Below, one piece after another: positions 34,664 through 43,018 of a stretch of DNA of 64,000 nt (its first letter is position 1; each line of letters opens with the position of its first letter). This stretch comes from Chryseobacterium indologenes (GTDB lineage Bacteria > Bacteroidota > Bacteroidia > Flavobacteriales > Weeksellaceae), in NCBI GenBank assembly GCA_002439165.1, contig DJTE01000041.1, forward strand, positions 62,001 to 126,000, read 5' to 3'. The notes under the pieces were generated by a model that had not been told where the DNA came from, made no database searches, and saw only the letters and a list, made by a program, of their open reading frames with translations. The translations under genes were made by a program, and so were the position numbers.

Positions 34664-35716
34664 ATGCTGTATACACCAATAAAATTCAGAAATATAGAAT
34701 TGAAGAACCGCTGGGTAATGTCACCGATGTGTATGTATTCCTGCGAAAACGGACTGGCCAATGACTTTCACTTTGTGCATTACGGAAGCAGGGCACAGGG
34801 CGGAACAGGACTGCTTATGGTAGAAGCCACAGGAGTGGAACCGAAAGGGAGAATTACCAATAAATGCATGGGAATCTGGAATGATGAGCAGGCAGATCAG
34901 CTTAAAAAGATCGTTGATTTTGTCCATTCCCATTCGGAAAGTAAAATAGGAATCCAGCTGGCCCATGCAGGAAGAAAAGGTTCTACGTGGAATAATAAAC
35001 AGATCTCTGTTGAAGAAGGCTGGGAAACTCTGGCTCCGAGCCCGGTTCCCTATCATCCTTCAGAAAGAATTCCCCATGTTCTGACCACTGATGAGGTGAA
35101 GCAGCAGGTACAGAACTTTAAAGAAGCGGCAAAAAGAGCCGTGAAGGCAGGATTTGATATCATAGAGATCCACGGAGCTCACGGCTACCTGATCCACCAG
35201 TTTCTGTCCCCGCTTTCCAATATAAGAACTGATGAATATGGAGGAAGTTTTGAAAACAGAATCCGGTTCCTGATAGAGATTGTTGAGGCGGTAAATGAAG
35301 AACTGGACGAAAATACCGCTCTTTTTGTAAGAATTTCCGGAACCGAATACGCGGAAAACGGATGGGATATTGAAGACAGTGTTCAGCTGGCTGAAATATT
35401 GAAAAGCCATTCCGTTGATCTGGTAGATGTTTCCAGCGGCGGAAATATTCACGGTGCAAAAATTTCAGTTTTTAACGGGTACCAGGTTCCTTTCTCTTCT
35501 CAGATAAAAAATCAGGCAGGAGTAAGAACCGGTGCCGTCGGATTGATCACTACACCCGATCAGGCGGAAGAAATCCTTCAGAACGGAAATGCTGATCTGA
35601 TATTTGTCGCCAGGGAAATATTAAGAAATCCCTATATCGCGGTACAGGGAGCCTTTGAAATGAATGAAGAATGCTTTTTTCCGCATCAGTACTCCAGAGC
35701 AAAAATTTCTTCATAA
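34664..35716 (+). CDS. NADH:flavin oxidoreductase/old yellow enzyme (YqjM-like)
   Basis: A 350-aa FMN ene-reductase. The start is chosen at MLYTPIKFRNIELKNRWVMSPMCMYS, which aligns with YqjM-type proteins; Cys23 is the regulatory Cys of the class III enzymes. Other motifs: QLAHAGRKGS, the substrate-binding HGAHGYLIHQFLSPLSN (His pair) and DEYGGSFENR, RISGTEYAENGWDI, and LIFVAREILRNPY. Family members reduce activated C=C bonds with NAD(P)H. A longer frame back to 34547 would overlap the divergent cdd region and promoter box. Confidence 0.9.
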   Translation: MLYTPIKFRNIELKNRWVMSPMCMYSCENGLANDFHFVHYGSRAQGGTGLLMVEATGVEPKGRITNKCMGIWNDEQADQLKKIVDFVHSHSESKIGIQLAHAGRKGSTWNNKQISVEEGWETLAPSPVPYHPSERIPHVLTTDEVKQQVQNFKEAAKRAVKAGFDIIEIHGAHGYLIHQFLSPLSNIRTDEYGGSFENRIRFLIEIVEAVNEELDENTALFVRISGTEYAENGWDIEDSVQLAEILKSHSVDLVDVSSGGNIHGAKISVFNGYQVPFSSQIKNQAGVRTGAVGLITTPDQAEEILQNGNADLIFVAREILRNPYIAVQGAFEMNEECFFPHQYSRAKISS

Positions 35717-35770
35717 TAAAATGACCAACAGCAGGCAGAAAACTTTTCACTATTAGCAAAAACAGGGAAT

Positions 35771-36046
35771 ATGAACATAGAAGACTTTATGCTGACCTGT
35801 CCCATCAAAAAATATCTGGGATTCGAATGCCTGGGATGTGGAGCCCAGAGAGCTGTTATACTTGTGTTTCAGGGAAAATTTTCAGAAGCTTTTCATACCT
35901 ATCCTGCAGTATATACTTTGCTGATATTCTTTTTTATACTGGGCCTGAGCTTTATAGACCGGAAAAGAAAATACGGTACTCTTTTAATGGTTATGGCCGC
36001 CGTTAATCTCATCATTATCATTGCTGCCTATATCTATAAACATTAA
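35771..36046 (+). CDS. DUF2752 membrane protein
   Basis: A 91-aa protein starting with CPIKKYLGFECLGCGAQRAVI, the Cys/Gly-rich DUF2752 signature, then two to three hydrophobic segments (about 40-58 and 66-88). The family's role is unknown. It is 55 nt after the reductase stop and may be co-transcribed. Confidence 0.8.
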   Translation: MNIEDFMLTCPIKKYLGFECLGCGAQRAVILVFQGKFSEAFHTYPAVYTLLIFFFILGLSFIDRKRKYGTLLMVMAAVNLIIIIAAYIYKH

Positions 36047-36236
36047 ATTGATTATCATCTGCAAAAAACGGAATACTGAGCACTTAATTGAGATACTTTG
36101 ATTTTCTTCTTAAGGGAACTCTTTTATGAAGCTTTGATTTTCCTGATTTTCCAGACAGTACCAAAGCAAAAGTCGTAGAATTACTACAATTTACGAAACT
36201 CTTCTTTAAAAACTTTTCAGATTAGGACCTGAACTT

Positions 36237-36275
36237 TATCTTTGCTTCCGGATCTGATGAATACAGTATCATCAG
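36237..36275 (+). promoter_or_regulatory. Candidate promoter and leader hairpin for tssD
   Basis: TATCTTTG (36237-36244) matches TAnnTTTG. The leader then has CTGATGA...TCATCAG, a 7-bp hairpin with an 8-nt loop (36254-36275), just before the tssD ribosome-binding region. A regulatory role for the hairpin is inferred only. Confidence 0.45.
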
Positions 36276-36298
36276 GAGAAAGATAAAAATTTAAGAAT

Positions 36299-36703
36299 AT
36301 GGCAGGAAATTCAAGAGGAATCTTAAAATTCAATGGAGGTGAAGGTCAGAAATTATTAAAGCTGAATTACAGCGTTTCAAGATCTACGGATGTTTCAGGG
36401 CGCGTAGCGTCTGATCCGTCTAATGCTCTTATTAAAGTAACAATAGAAGCTACGGAGAAATCTGATATTCTGGAAAGCTTACTGAACAGCAAATACAAAC
36501 CTACGAACGGAGAAATCACATTCAATAAATCCCATGAAGAAGGAACACTCATCTCATTGAAATGGGAAAACGGATATGTGATCCAGCATGAGGTGGATTT
36601 TGATGCTCTGGACAGCAACAATATGCTGATCAGCTTCATCGTAAGTGCAGAAAGCATCATTTATGGTGGGGCACACTATGAAGGATTCTGGCCTTTAAGC
36701 TAG
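36299..36703 (+). CDS. tssD: Type VI secretion tube protein TssD (Hcp)
   Basis: A 134-aa inner-tube protein of the Bacteroidota T6SS. GILKFNGGEGQKLLKLNYSVSRSTDVSGRVASDPSNALIKVTIEAT, then a helix and a final beta hairpin, ending GFWPLS, matches the TssD family. Rings of this protein form the needle tube that carries effectors. It has its own promoter and terminator, so high expression is likely. No other T6SS structural gene is in the window besides VgrG. Confidence 0.88.
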   Translation: MAGNSRGILKFNGGEGQKLLKLNYSVSRSTDVSGRVASDPSNALIKVTIEATEKSDILESLLNSKYKPTNGEITFNKSHEEGTLISLKWENGYVIQHEVDFDALDSNNMLISFIVSAESIIYGGAHYEGFWPLS

Positions 36704-36727
36704 TCCCGGGCAGACCCGGATATAAAG

Positions 36728-36756
36728 AGACTGTCCCTGAAAAGACAGTCTTTTTT
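36728..36756 (+). terminator. Terminator after tssD
   Basis: AGACTGTC pairs with GACAGTCT, 8-nt loop, followed by TTTTTT. Confidence 0.9.
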
Positions 36757-36908
36757 CCCTGATATAAGTATCCCTTTATGGAATTTTAGGGATCAGAGGT
36801 AAAAGCCGGATAAACCGTTGAGCAAAACTGAACAAAGTCTTGTTTTCCAAAAATAGACAGAACCGTTTTGTTGATAGTAAAAATATCCCGTTATTATGGT
36901 TTCTCATG

Positions 36909-36916
36909 TATTTTTG
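36909..36916 (+). promoter_or_regulatory. Candidate -7 box for vgrG operon
   Basis: TATTTTTG matches TAnnTTTG, about 124 nt before the vgrG ATG. It may start the long T6SS effector transcript. Confidence 0.4.
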
Positions 36917-37039
36917 AGATTAATGATAAAATAATGTGTCAGGTTTTCGGGTTTGGTCCGTTTTATGGACTTGCAGAAATTCCTGTATAATTGAATAATT
37001 ATCAAATTAAAAAAACAAATCACCGATAGAAAACAGAAT

Positions 37040-38971
37040 ATGTCAGCTACACCTGAAAAGTCAAGAGGATCATCATTCCGTCCTACCCAAAATGCAGACG
37101 GAGTATCCGAAAATCACCATATAGGCATTAACCGTCTCGTAAAGCTTTCTCTCGTTATAGAAGGCAAAATGATTAAATACTATAAACATTTTAAGCTTAA
37201 ACAAAGCACCGGACGTCATCACGAATTTACCCTTACGCTGGCCCATGATACCCTGGAAGACCGCCAGACCCACTCCCTGGAAGATGCCAACAAATTCCTG
37301 GGAAAACGTCTTACAGCAGTTATTTCCTATAAAGATATAGATAACAGTCCTGAAAGAACATTTGTAGGTGTAATTACCGGAGTAGGATTCAGCCAGGAAA
37401 AAATGAGCCTCGGAAACATCGTGCTTACAGGATACAGCCCTACCATTCTTCTGGACGGTGCTCCCCATATCCAGAGTTTTGGAGGAAGCCAGCCTGTGAA
37501 TATGGGAATCATTGCTGAAGAAGTCATCAGACAGGGGATTGATAAAAACCGTTTTGACATCAGAATAGAGGCCAATAACTACTCTCAGATCATTTACAGC
37601 AGCCAGTACAACGAGACCCATTATAACTATCTGGCAAGAATGGCGGAAGCCTATGGCGAACAGTTTTATTATGACGGAGAAGTTCTTCATTTCGGAAAAC
37701 TTCCGCCTCAGAATAAACCGATCATGCTGACTTACGGAAGCAATGCCAATGATATTAAAGTAGATCTGAAAGCAGTACACACCAGACCCCAGTTCTACGG
37801 CTATAACAGCAACAGAAATGAAAAGCTGATTTCCGGAGCCACACCGGTGCAGCACGTAGGTGACCTGGCAAAGACAGCCTATGCACACAATAACAATATC
37901 TATAAAACCCCGGCACTTCAGGTAGCTCCCATTAAAGCGGCTACTCATCTCGACGTTGAGTACTCCCAGAAGAGCGCATCAGGAAGTGAGGCTGTTAATG
38001 TCTTTTCCATATCGGGAAATACTACTGTGCCTTTCCTGCATCCGGGATGTGTAGCCGATGTACAGATGCGTAAGCCTGATTCCAATGAAACATCCTACTT
38101 TACAAGGATCATGATCACAGAATCTGAGCATGAAATTGATACCATAGGACACTATAAAGGAAGCTTTTCAGGAATCGCTGCCGATACAGGATTCCTTCCG
38201 AAACCTGACTTTAATATTCCCAAAGCGGAACCCCAGACTGCTGTGGTTATTTCCAATACCGATCCGGAAGGACAGGGAAGAATACAGGTGAGATTCGACT
38301 GGCAGACCAACGATACCACTCATTTTATCAGAATGATGAGCCCTGATGCAGGAGGAACCGATCAGATCACCCAGAACAGAGGATATGTTGCCATCCCCGA
38401 AGTGGGAGACCAGGTGATGGTGAATTTCGTTCACAGCCATCCGGACAGGCCGTTTGTAATGGGAGGCATGTTTCACGGAGGAGTAGGTTTAGGAGGCGGA
38501 ATCAATAACCACCTGAAATCCATACAGACCAGAAGCGGAATCAGGATTCTGATGAACGATGAAGAAGGAAGCGTAAAGATCCTGGATCCGAGCGGAAATA
38601 CCTTCTTTATGGACGGACAGGGAAATATCAGCGTAAAAGCCCCTAAAAACTTTACTCTGAATGCCGGAGAAAATGTAAGCATCACTGCCGGAAAAGAAAT
38701 TTCCATTGATGCCGGAGCAAGCATTACCAGTACTGCCAATGAAAATATAAGCTCTACGGCAGGAAAAGATATAGAACAGACCGCTTCGGGAGATATCAGG
38801 GAGTCTTCTGATACCAGAACAGAGCTTATCGAAAAAGAATTCAGAAGAGAATCTGAAACTTCCCATGAGATCGCCGGTGAAATATCCATGTTCAGCGAAC
38901 TTGAAAATATGACCATGCAGAGCGGAAAGATCGTGGAATTCAACAGTGCCGAAAAATCAAAACTTTTCTAG
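37040..38971 (+). CDS. vgrG: Type VI secretion spike protein VgrG
   Basis: A 643-aa spike protein. Residues ~30-390 are the gp27/Gp44-like base (ELxHxFTLTLxxDTLE; LAEEVIRQGIDKNRFDIR; YNETHYNYLARMAEAYGEQFYYDG). Residues ~395-490 are the gp5 OB fold (AVVISNTDPEGQGRIQVRFDWQ; VAIPEVGDQVMVNFVHSHPDRPFVMGGMFHGG). Residues ~510-640 are the beta-helix tip with GxNVSITAGKEISIDAG-type repeats. It carries no fused toxin domain. The next gene (56 aa) starts 3 nt after the stop, and the effector genes follow. VgrG sits at the tip of the Hcp tube. Confidence 0.93.
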   Translation: MSATPEKSRGSSFRPTQNADGVSENHHIGINRLVKLSLVIEGKMIKYYKHFKLKQSTGRHHEFTLTLAHDTLEDRQTHSLEDANKFLGKRLTAVISYKDIDNSPERTFVGVITGVGFSQEKMSLGNIVLTGYSPTILLDGAPHIQSFGGSQPVNMGIIAEEVIRQGIDKNRFDIRIEANNYSQIIYSSQYNETHYNYLARMAEAYGEQFYYDGEVLHFGKLPPQNKPIMLTYGSNANDIKVDLKAVHTRPQFYGYNSNRNEKLISGATPVQHVGDLAKTAYAHNNNIYKTPALQVAPIKAATHLDVEYSQKSASGSEAVNVFSISGNTTVPFLHPGCVADVQMRKPDSNETSYFTRIMITESEHEIDTIGHYKGSFSGIAADTGFLPKPDFNIPKAEPQTAVVISNTDPEGQGRIQVRFDWQTNDTTHFIRMMSPDAGGTDQITQNRGYVAIPEVGDQVMVNFVHSHPDRPFVMGGMFHGGVGLGGGINNHLKSIQTRSGIRILMNDEEGSVKILDPSGNTFFMDGQGNISVKAPKNFTLNAGENVSITAGKEISIDAGASITSTANENISSTAGKDIEQTASGDIRESSDTRTELIEKEFRRESETSHEIAGEISMFSELENMTMQSGKIVEFNSAEKSKLF

Positions 38972-38974
38972 AGT

Positions 38975-39145
38975 ATGGCGATTATTAAAACAGCAGCCAA
39001 CATGAAGGTAACCGTTAAAGACACTTATCATCTTAATGTTGGGAAAAAAGTTGAAAAAATGGCAAAAAAAATAAATGTAGAGGCACGGAAGGAAAACCTT
39101 GTTCTGGCAAGCAACAAGAAGATCATGTCTCACGGAAACAAATAA
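38975..39145 (+). CDS. 56-aa VgrG-linked small protein
   Basis: A short, basic protein of 56 residues starting MAIIKTAANMKVTVKDTYHL. The start codon is 3 nt after the vgrG stop, and the stop is 12 nt before the phospholipase gene, so it is squarely within the operon. The alternation of V/K/N/A resembles the beta-helix turns of the VgrG tip (VKDTYHLNVGKKVEKMAKKINVEARKE) and it could extend or cap that tip, but I recognise no named family. Coding is supported by position and the uniform frame, not by homology. Confidence 0.6.
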   Translation: MAIIKTAANMKVTVKDTYHLNVGKKVEKMAKKINVEARKENLVLASNKKIMSHGNK

Positions 39146-39157
39146 ATTACAGAATCT

Positions 39158-40618
39158 ATGTCGAATGTAGTTTTTGGAGATTACGAACCGTCACCTCCGG
39201 GAAAAGGGCAGATCGATATCCGCATCGGAGTTTTTTTTGATGGTACCCAGAATAACCGGGTCAATACAAGAGCCGGAGGAAATGAACCGGGATATACCCC
39301 TACGGCAAGTGAAAAGGAAGTGTATAAAAAACAGTCCAATAAAGAAGACGACAGTTATACCAATGACCTTTCCAACGTAGCCAGAAAAGAATACTGGTAC
39401 AAGGAAGACCGGAGTAAAAATGTTGCCAAGATCTATATCGAGGGAATCGGAACAGAAGATCTGGGCTCAGACAGCGATAAAAAACTCAATCATAAAGGAG
39501 TGGCTTATGGTGCCGGAAGCACCGGTGTCAGGGCAAAGGTGGAAAAAGGATGCCGGAGAGTGGCTGAAAAGGTCAATGAACTGAAAGGCAGATATGAAGT
39601 AAACACCATTACCCTTGATGTATTCGGCTTCAGCAGAGGAGCCGCTGCAGCAAGAAACTTCGTATTTGAAGTAACGCAGACTAATCCCAAAAACGGAATT
39701 CTCGGAAGCCTTCTCGACAGAAGCCGGATAGAATATAACGCCATAAGAATAAGGTTTCTGGGGATCTATGATACCGTTTCGTCCTATGATCCCAACGCCA
39801 AAGAAACAACCACAGATCCGGATTTTACCAACGATGTGGGAGAACTGAACCTGAATACGCTTAAAGCCAGGAATATTATCCATCTGGCAGCATCCGACGA
39901 GCACAGAGAAAACTTTATGCTTACCAGGACACAGCTCGCAGGAGGAACAGATTACTATCTGCCCGGGGTACACTCCGATGTCGGAGGATGTTATACCCAT
40001 AACATGTCTGAGGAAAAACAGGTCATGGATTTAGACAATACCGTAGGAGACGGACTGGACGATGACGATTATAAAAAAATTCTGAATAATGATCTGAATA
40101 ACCTTATTGAACAGGGCTGGTTTAAATCCGGTGAGGTGACACGCCCTAACTACTGGCTGGAAACCTATATCAACAGAGCGAAGATCAGCAACAGGTACAG
40201 CTTCATTCCTCTGCATATCATGAGTGAGCTGGTAAACAAAAATTATGCTGATACCATTGATCTTACCAACCTCAGTAAATCATACAGAATTCCTGACGGA
40301 AAAGAAGATTCCTATTATCCGCTTGACCTCACCAAAGTGAAAAAAAGACTGGATGAATACATTAATGGAACCGCTCCGCAAATGGTTTATTATACCAACA
40401 GGCAGATCGAGGATTTGAGGAAACAGTTAGCCCTGAAGAAGATCACTGTGGCAAATTTTAACAGGATTGTTGCAGATCATAACATTCTGATAGAGCTTAG
40501 GAACAGATATCTGCACTGGAATTCAAAATTCGGTGCACTCGGATACAGACCCAATTATACACTGGATAAAAACAAGCTGCAGGTAAGAAGGTGGCGAAGA
40601 ATGGCTCCCCACTCATGA
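39158..40618 (+). CDS. T6SS phospholipase effector, Tle1-like (DUF2235)
   Basis: A 486-aa alpha/beta hydrolase. The N-terminal IRIGVFFDGTQNN is the DUF2235 start. The nucleophile elbow is FGFSRGAAAARNF (Ser159), and the triad candidates are Asp205 in FLGIYDTVSSY and His272 in YLPGVHSDVGGCY. These are the hallmarks of Tle1-type T6SS phospholipases, which attack membrane phospholipids of neighbours. The gene directly follows vgrG, as in other VgrG-effector pairs. A C-terminal helical tail (~390-486) may dock on VgrG. Delivery and activity are inferred. Confidence 0.87.
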   Translation: MSNVVFGDYEPSPPGKGQIDIRIGVFFDGTQNNRVNTRAGGNEPGYTPTASEKEVYKKQSNKEDDSYTNDLSNVARKEYWYKEDRSKNVAKIYIEGIGTEDLGSDSDKKLNHKGVAYGAGSTGVRAKVEKGCRRVAEKVNELKGRYEVNTITLDVFGFSRGAAAARNFVFEVTQTNPKNGILGSLLDRSRIEYNAIRIRFLGIYDTVSSYDPNAKETTTDPDFTNDVGELNLNTLKARNIIHLAASDEHRENFMLTRTQLAGGTDYYLPGVHSDVGGCYTHNMSEEKQVMDLDNTVGDGLDDDDYKKILNNDLNNLIEQGWFKSGEVTRPNYWLETYINRAKISNRYSFIPLHIMSELVNKNYADTIDLTNLSKSYRIPDGKEDSYYPLDLTKVKKRLDEYINGTAPQMVYYTNRQIEDLRKQLALKKITVANFNRIVADHNILIELRNRYLHWNSKFGALGYRPNYTLDKNKLQVRRWRRMAPHS

Positions 40619-40896
40619 AAAAAGTTATAAAACATATCGCTTTCAGACTTATCCTTTTGCTGATCCCTTATCTGGCATTCTATTTCATGTTTGCCGAAAG
40701 CGGATTCAAAGGACAAACCTATGATATAGACGAAATCCCGCTGTATCTCTTTTTTGCCGTTTGGGTTTACATTTTTCTGGAGACCTTTTTCTGGTTGTAT
40801 AAAAAGAACAGAGCCAAATGGACCGGTAATATTGCCGTATTGCTGCTGATGGTGGCTTTATATTTTATATTACCTCACCGAAACTACTTTAACTGA
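40615..40896 (+). CDS. Small membrane protein, candidate immunity
   Basis: A 93-aa protein with three hydrophobic segments (about 9-27, 45-65 and 72-88). Its ATG overlaps the phospholipase stop as ATGA, so translation is coupled. It lies between the effector and a DUF2931 lipoprotein. Either may protect the cell against the phospholipase; this is inferred from position. A longer in-frame start at 40591 lies within the effector gene and I do not favour it. Confidence 0.7.
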   Translation: MKKVIKHIAFRLILLLIPYLAFYFMFAESGFKGQTYDIDEIPLYLFFAVWVYIFLETFFWLYKKNRAKWTGNIAVLLLMVALYFILPHRNYFN

Positions 40897-40903
40897 ACCA
40901 ACA

Positions 40904-41932
40904 ATGAACGTGAAAACAGGTATTATTAGTTTATTGATTTTTATAAGTTCACTCATTTCGTGCCAAAATAAAATGGAAAAATATCAATGGCTTCCTACGG
41001 AAAGCTCACCCTCACTATACCCTATGAACATTTATCAGGGACATCTTTTTCTTGAAGACGGAAACAAAGTTTATATTCCCTGTTCAGGAGTATCACATAC
41101 AGGATGGGGATACAGCGGATCTCTGCATACCCAGGGAGAAGACCTTAAAGCAGTTCCGGTGAGACTGGAAGTAACCTGGGCATCCTTCCTTGAAAATAAA
41201 TTTTACAAAGGAAACTGGGATCTTCCCGTAGATAAAATCAAAAAGCTCTTTAAAGAAGGGACGGTCAACTGGAGGACCAATGAGAAAGAAAGCTACTCAT
41301 CCGTTGTAGTAGGGCTGGCACCGGGAGGTGTAGCTGTTGTATGGCTGTACGGAAACGACCAGCAGGTAGAAATAGGCAGATTCCAGGCGAAAGAAACCAC
41401 CGTGGCTATGAAAGACTATGTTCCGGGAAATCCTACCATTTCACAGGAGGAATATTTTGATATGAGCAGTTCTGTGCCTGAAGCCTATGAAAACATGAAA
41501 ACAAAAGGCATCCCTTTCGGAATATGGGATACATACCGTAAAAAATACAGTTGGAAGACAAAAACAGAAATTCCGGGCCACGTCCTGAAAAATGTGACTA
41601 TGGAAATGTATAATGGGGAAAAAGAAACCCTGTTCAATCAGTCTGTTATTGAAAACCCTGTCAGAGAAAGAGCTGTTCCGCGTCTTATTTCTTACCAGTT
41701 TGAAGCTAAAGACGGGACACAGACTGTTTTTGAAGTCAAATATTTCGATGAAGATGAGATCTTTTCTCTGTTTAAAAATGCAGATGAAAATCAGCCCGTT
41801 GAAATCGTCCTTAAAATGAATGAAGACTTAAGTGACAGAAATCTGGTGTTCAGGCAGAAAGATAAAGAAATCCGGATCAGAAAGATCGATATGGATAATA
41901 TGTGGAAGACTAAAAAATATGAACCTAAATAA
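40904..41932 (+). CDS. DUF2931-family lipoprotein, candidate effector immunity
   Basis: A 342-aa lipoprotein with lipobox LISC (Cys20). It has YxWLPTESSPSLYPMNIYQGHLFLEDGNKVYIPC and repeated WASFLENKFYKGNWDLP-type segments with the DUF2931 pattern (P-x-R-L-x-V-T-W-x-S-x-x-E-x-x-F-Y-x-G-x-W-x-L-P). In other species Tle1 immunity proteins are periplasmic lipoproteins that bind the effector. The location here, 8 nt after the small membrane gene, makes a similar role plausible. Confidence 0.75.
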   Translation: MNVKTGIISLLIFISSLISCQNKMEKYQWLPTESSPSLYPMNIYQGHLFLEDGNKVYIPCSGVSHTGWGYSGSLHTQGEDLKAVPVRLEVTWASFLENKFYKGNWDLPVDKIKKLFKEGTVNWRTNEKESYSSVVVGLAPGGVAVVWLYGNDQQVEIGRFQAKETTVAMKDYVPGNPTISQEEYFDMSSSVPEAYENMKTKGIPFGIWDTYRKKYSWKTKTEIPGHVLKNVTMEMYNGEKETLFNQSVIENPVRERAVPRLISYQFEAKDGTQTVFEVKYFDEDEIFSLFKNADENQPVEIVLKMNEDLSDRNLVFRQKDKEIRIRKIDMDNMWKTKKYEPK

Positions 41933-41960
41933 GAGAATATCCGTCTGATCCGGAGAATTT

Positions 41961-43001
41961 ATGCAGAAGTTTAACAGACATACTGTTCAGAAAAATGAAA
42001 CCTTGCAGAGCATTGCATCGCTTTATGGCATGGATACGGATACTCTGAAGCAGTTTCACAACAATCAGTGCGAGGTAAAGGATATGATCCTGATCGGGCT
42101 TACCGGGCAGAAAGAACTTTTCCTTCCCAGAACAGCCGTTGCTGATAAAAACAGACTTGTGAAGTTCGGTCCGGGAAATACCCTTTTATTTCAGCCTGAA
42201 AATTCATTCCGTAGATATGCGGCGGCCATTACTATTGATAACGGAAACCGCAGAAGCGAACTGAAATATGAAACCTCCGTACGCTGGCTGAAAAGTGAAA
42301 ATAAGCTTCATTTTTTTGAAATCGACAGAACTTCCCCGTTATATCTGAACGAAGAAGAAGTGAATGAAATAGCAGACCTCCTGGCATACAAAACCTCTAA
42401 AGTACTTTACCCGCTGCAGATCAGTACAGACAGGCATGGAAAATTCAATGCAGTAGAAAACCTTTCCGTATTCAAAGAAAGATGGCCCGCCGTAAAAGAA
42501 GAGGTGTACCGGTTATTTGATGGGGAAACTGTGGATCATTACTGTCAGAAGATTGAATATATTGTTGATGAACCCGATGCCATTGGTCTCTACCTGAAGA
42601 ATGATTACTTCATCAGAACCTTATTCTTCGGGATCTGCCGGCATTTCGGTGAAGAATATGAAACAGAAATAACAGAAACATTTCCGGTAGTTGACAATGT
42701 AATGGAACCTGTTTTCGGAATCAGGCTGGAAACAGATCCTCTGAAAGACGAATATGATCTCATCCGGATAAAAGGAGAGGGAATATTGAATGACGAACGG
42801 TCCGTCAACGATTTTATAGCAGGAACACCATTTTCTTTAACCGTTGATGACGAGGGAGAAATGAATCATGAAGGAAGCATCAGACTCCATTATTTCCTTG
42901 ATGAAAAGACAACACTGGCAGAATCTATTTACCTGGAATGCGATATAAACCTTGAGCAGGAAAAGAAAATAGCCGTAGAAATAGCCGCCATAACAGAATA
43001 A
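41961..43001 (+). CDS. LysM-domain protein in T6SS cluster
   Basis: A 346-aa soluble protein with no signal peptide. Residues ~7-52 are a LysM motif (HTVQKNETLQSIASLYGMDTDTLKQFHNN), normally a peptidoglycan-binding fold. The remaining ~290 residues are mixed alpha/beta and unknown to me. T6SS tip, adaptor or PAAR-linked proteins often carry LysM in Bacteroidota. It may help anchor or load the effector that follows. Confidence 0.75.
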   Translation: MQKFNRHTVQKNETLQSIASLYGMDTDTLKQFHNNQCEVKDMILIGLTGQKELFLPRTAVADKNRLVKFGPGNTLLFQPENSFRRYAAAITIDNGNRRSELKYETSVRWLKSENKLHFFEIDRTSPLYLNEEEVNEIADLLAYKTSKVLYPLQISTDRHGKFNAVENLSVFKERWPAVKEEVYRLFDGETVDHYCQKIEYIVDEPDAIGLYLKNDYFIRTLFFGICRHFGEEYETEITETFPVVDNVMEPVFGIRLETDPLKDEYDLIRIKGEGILNDERSVNDFIAGTPFSLTVDDEGEMNHEGSIRLHYFLDEKTTLAESIYLECDINLEQEKKIAVEIAAITE

Positions 43002-43018
43002 AAAATAAACAAAATAAT

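Larger units (their letters stand above)
36704..37039. other. Gap between tssD and vgrG
   Basis: About 340 bp holding the tssD terminator and a candidate vgrG promoter box; no ORF is convincing. Long AT-rich 5' leader for vgrG. Confidence 0.5.

Noticed and set aside
37073..37948. Long antisense ORF (291 codons) opposite vgrG
   Set aside because: It mirrors the well-supported vgrG frame, has no recognisable domain, and is typical of shadow frames in these biased-codon genes.
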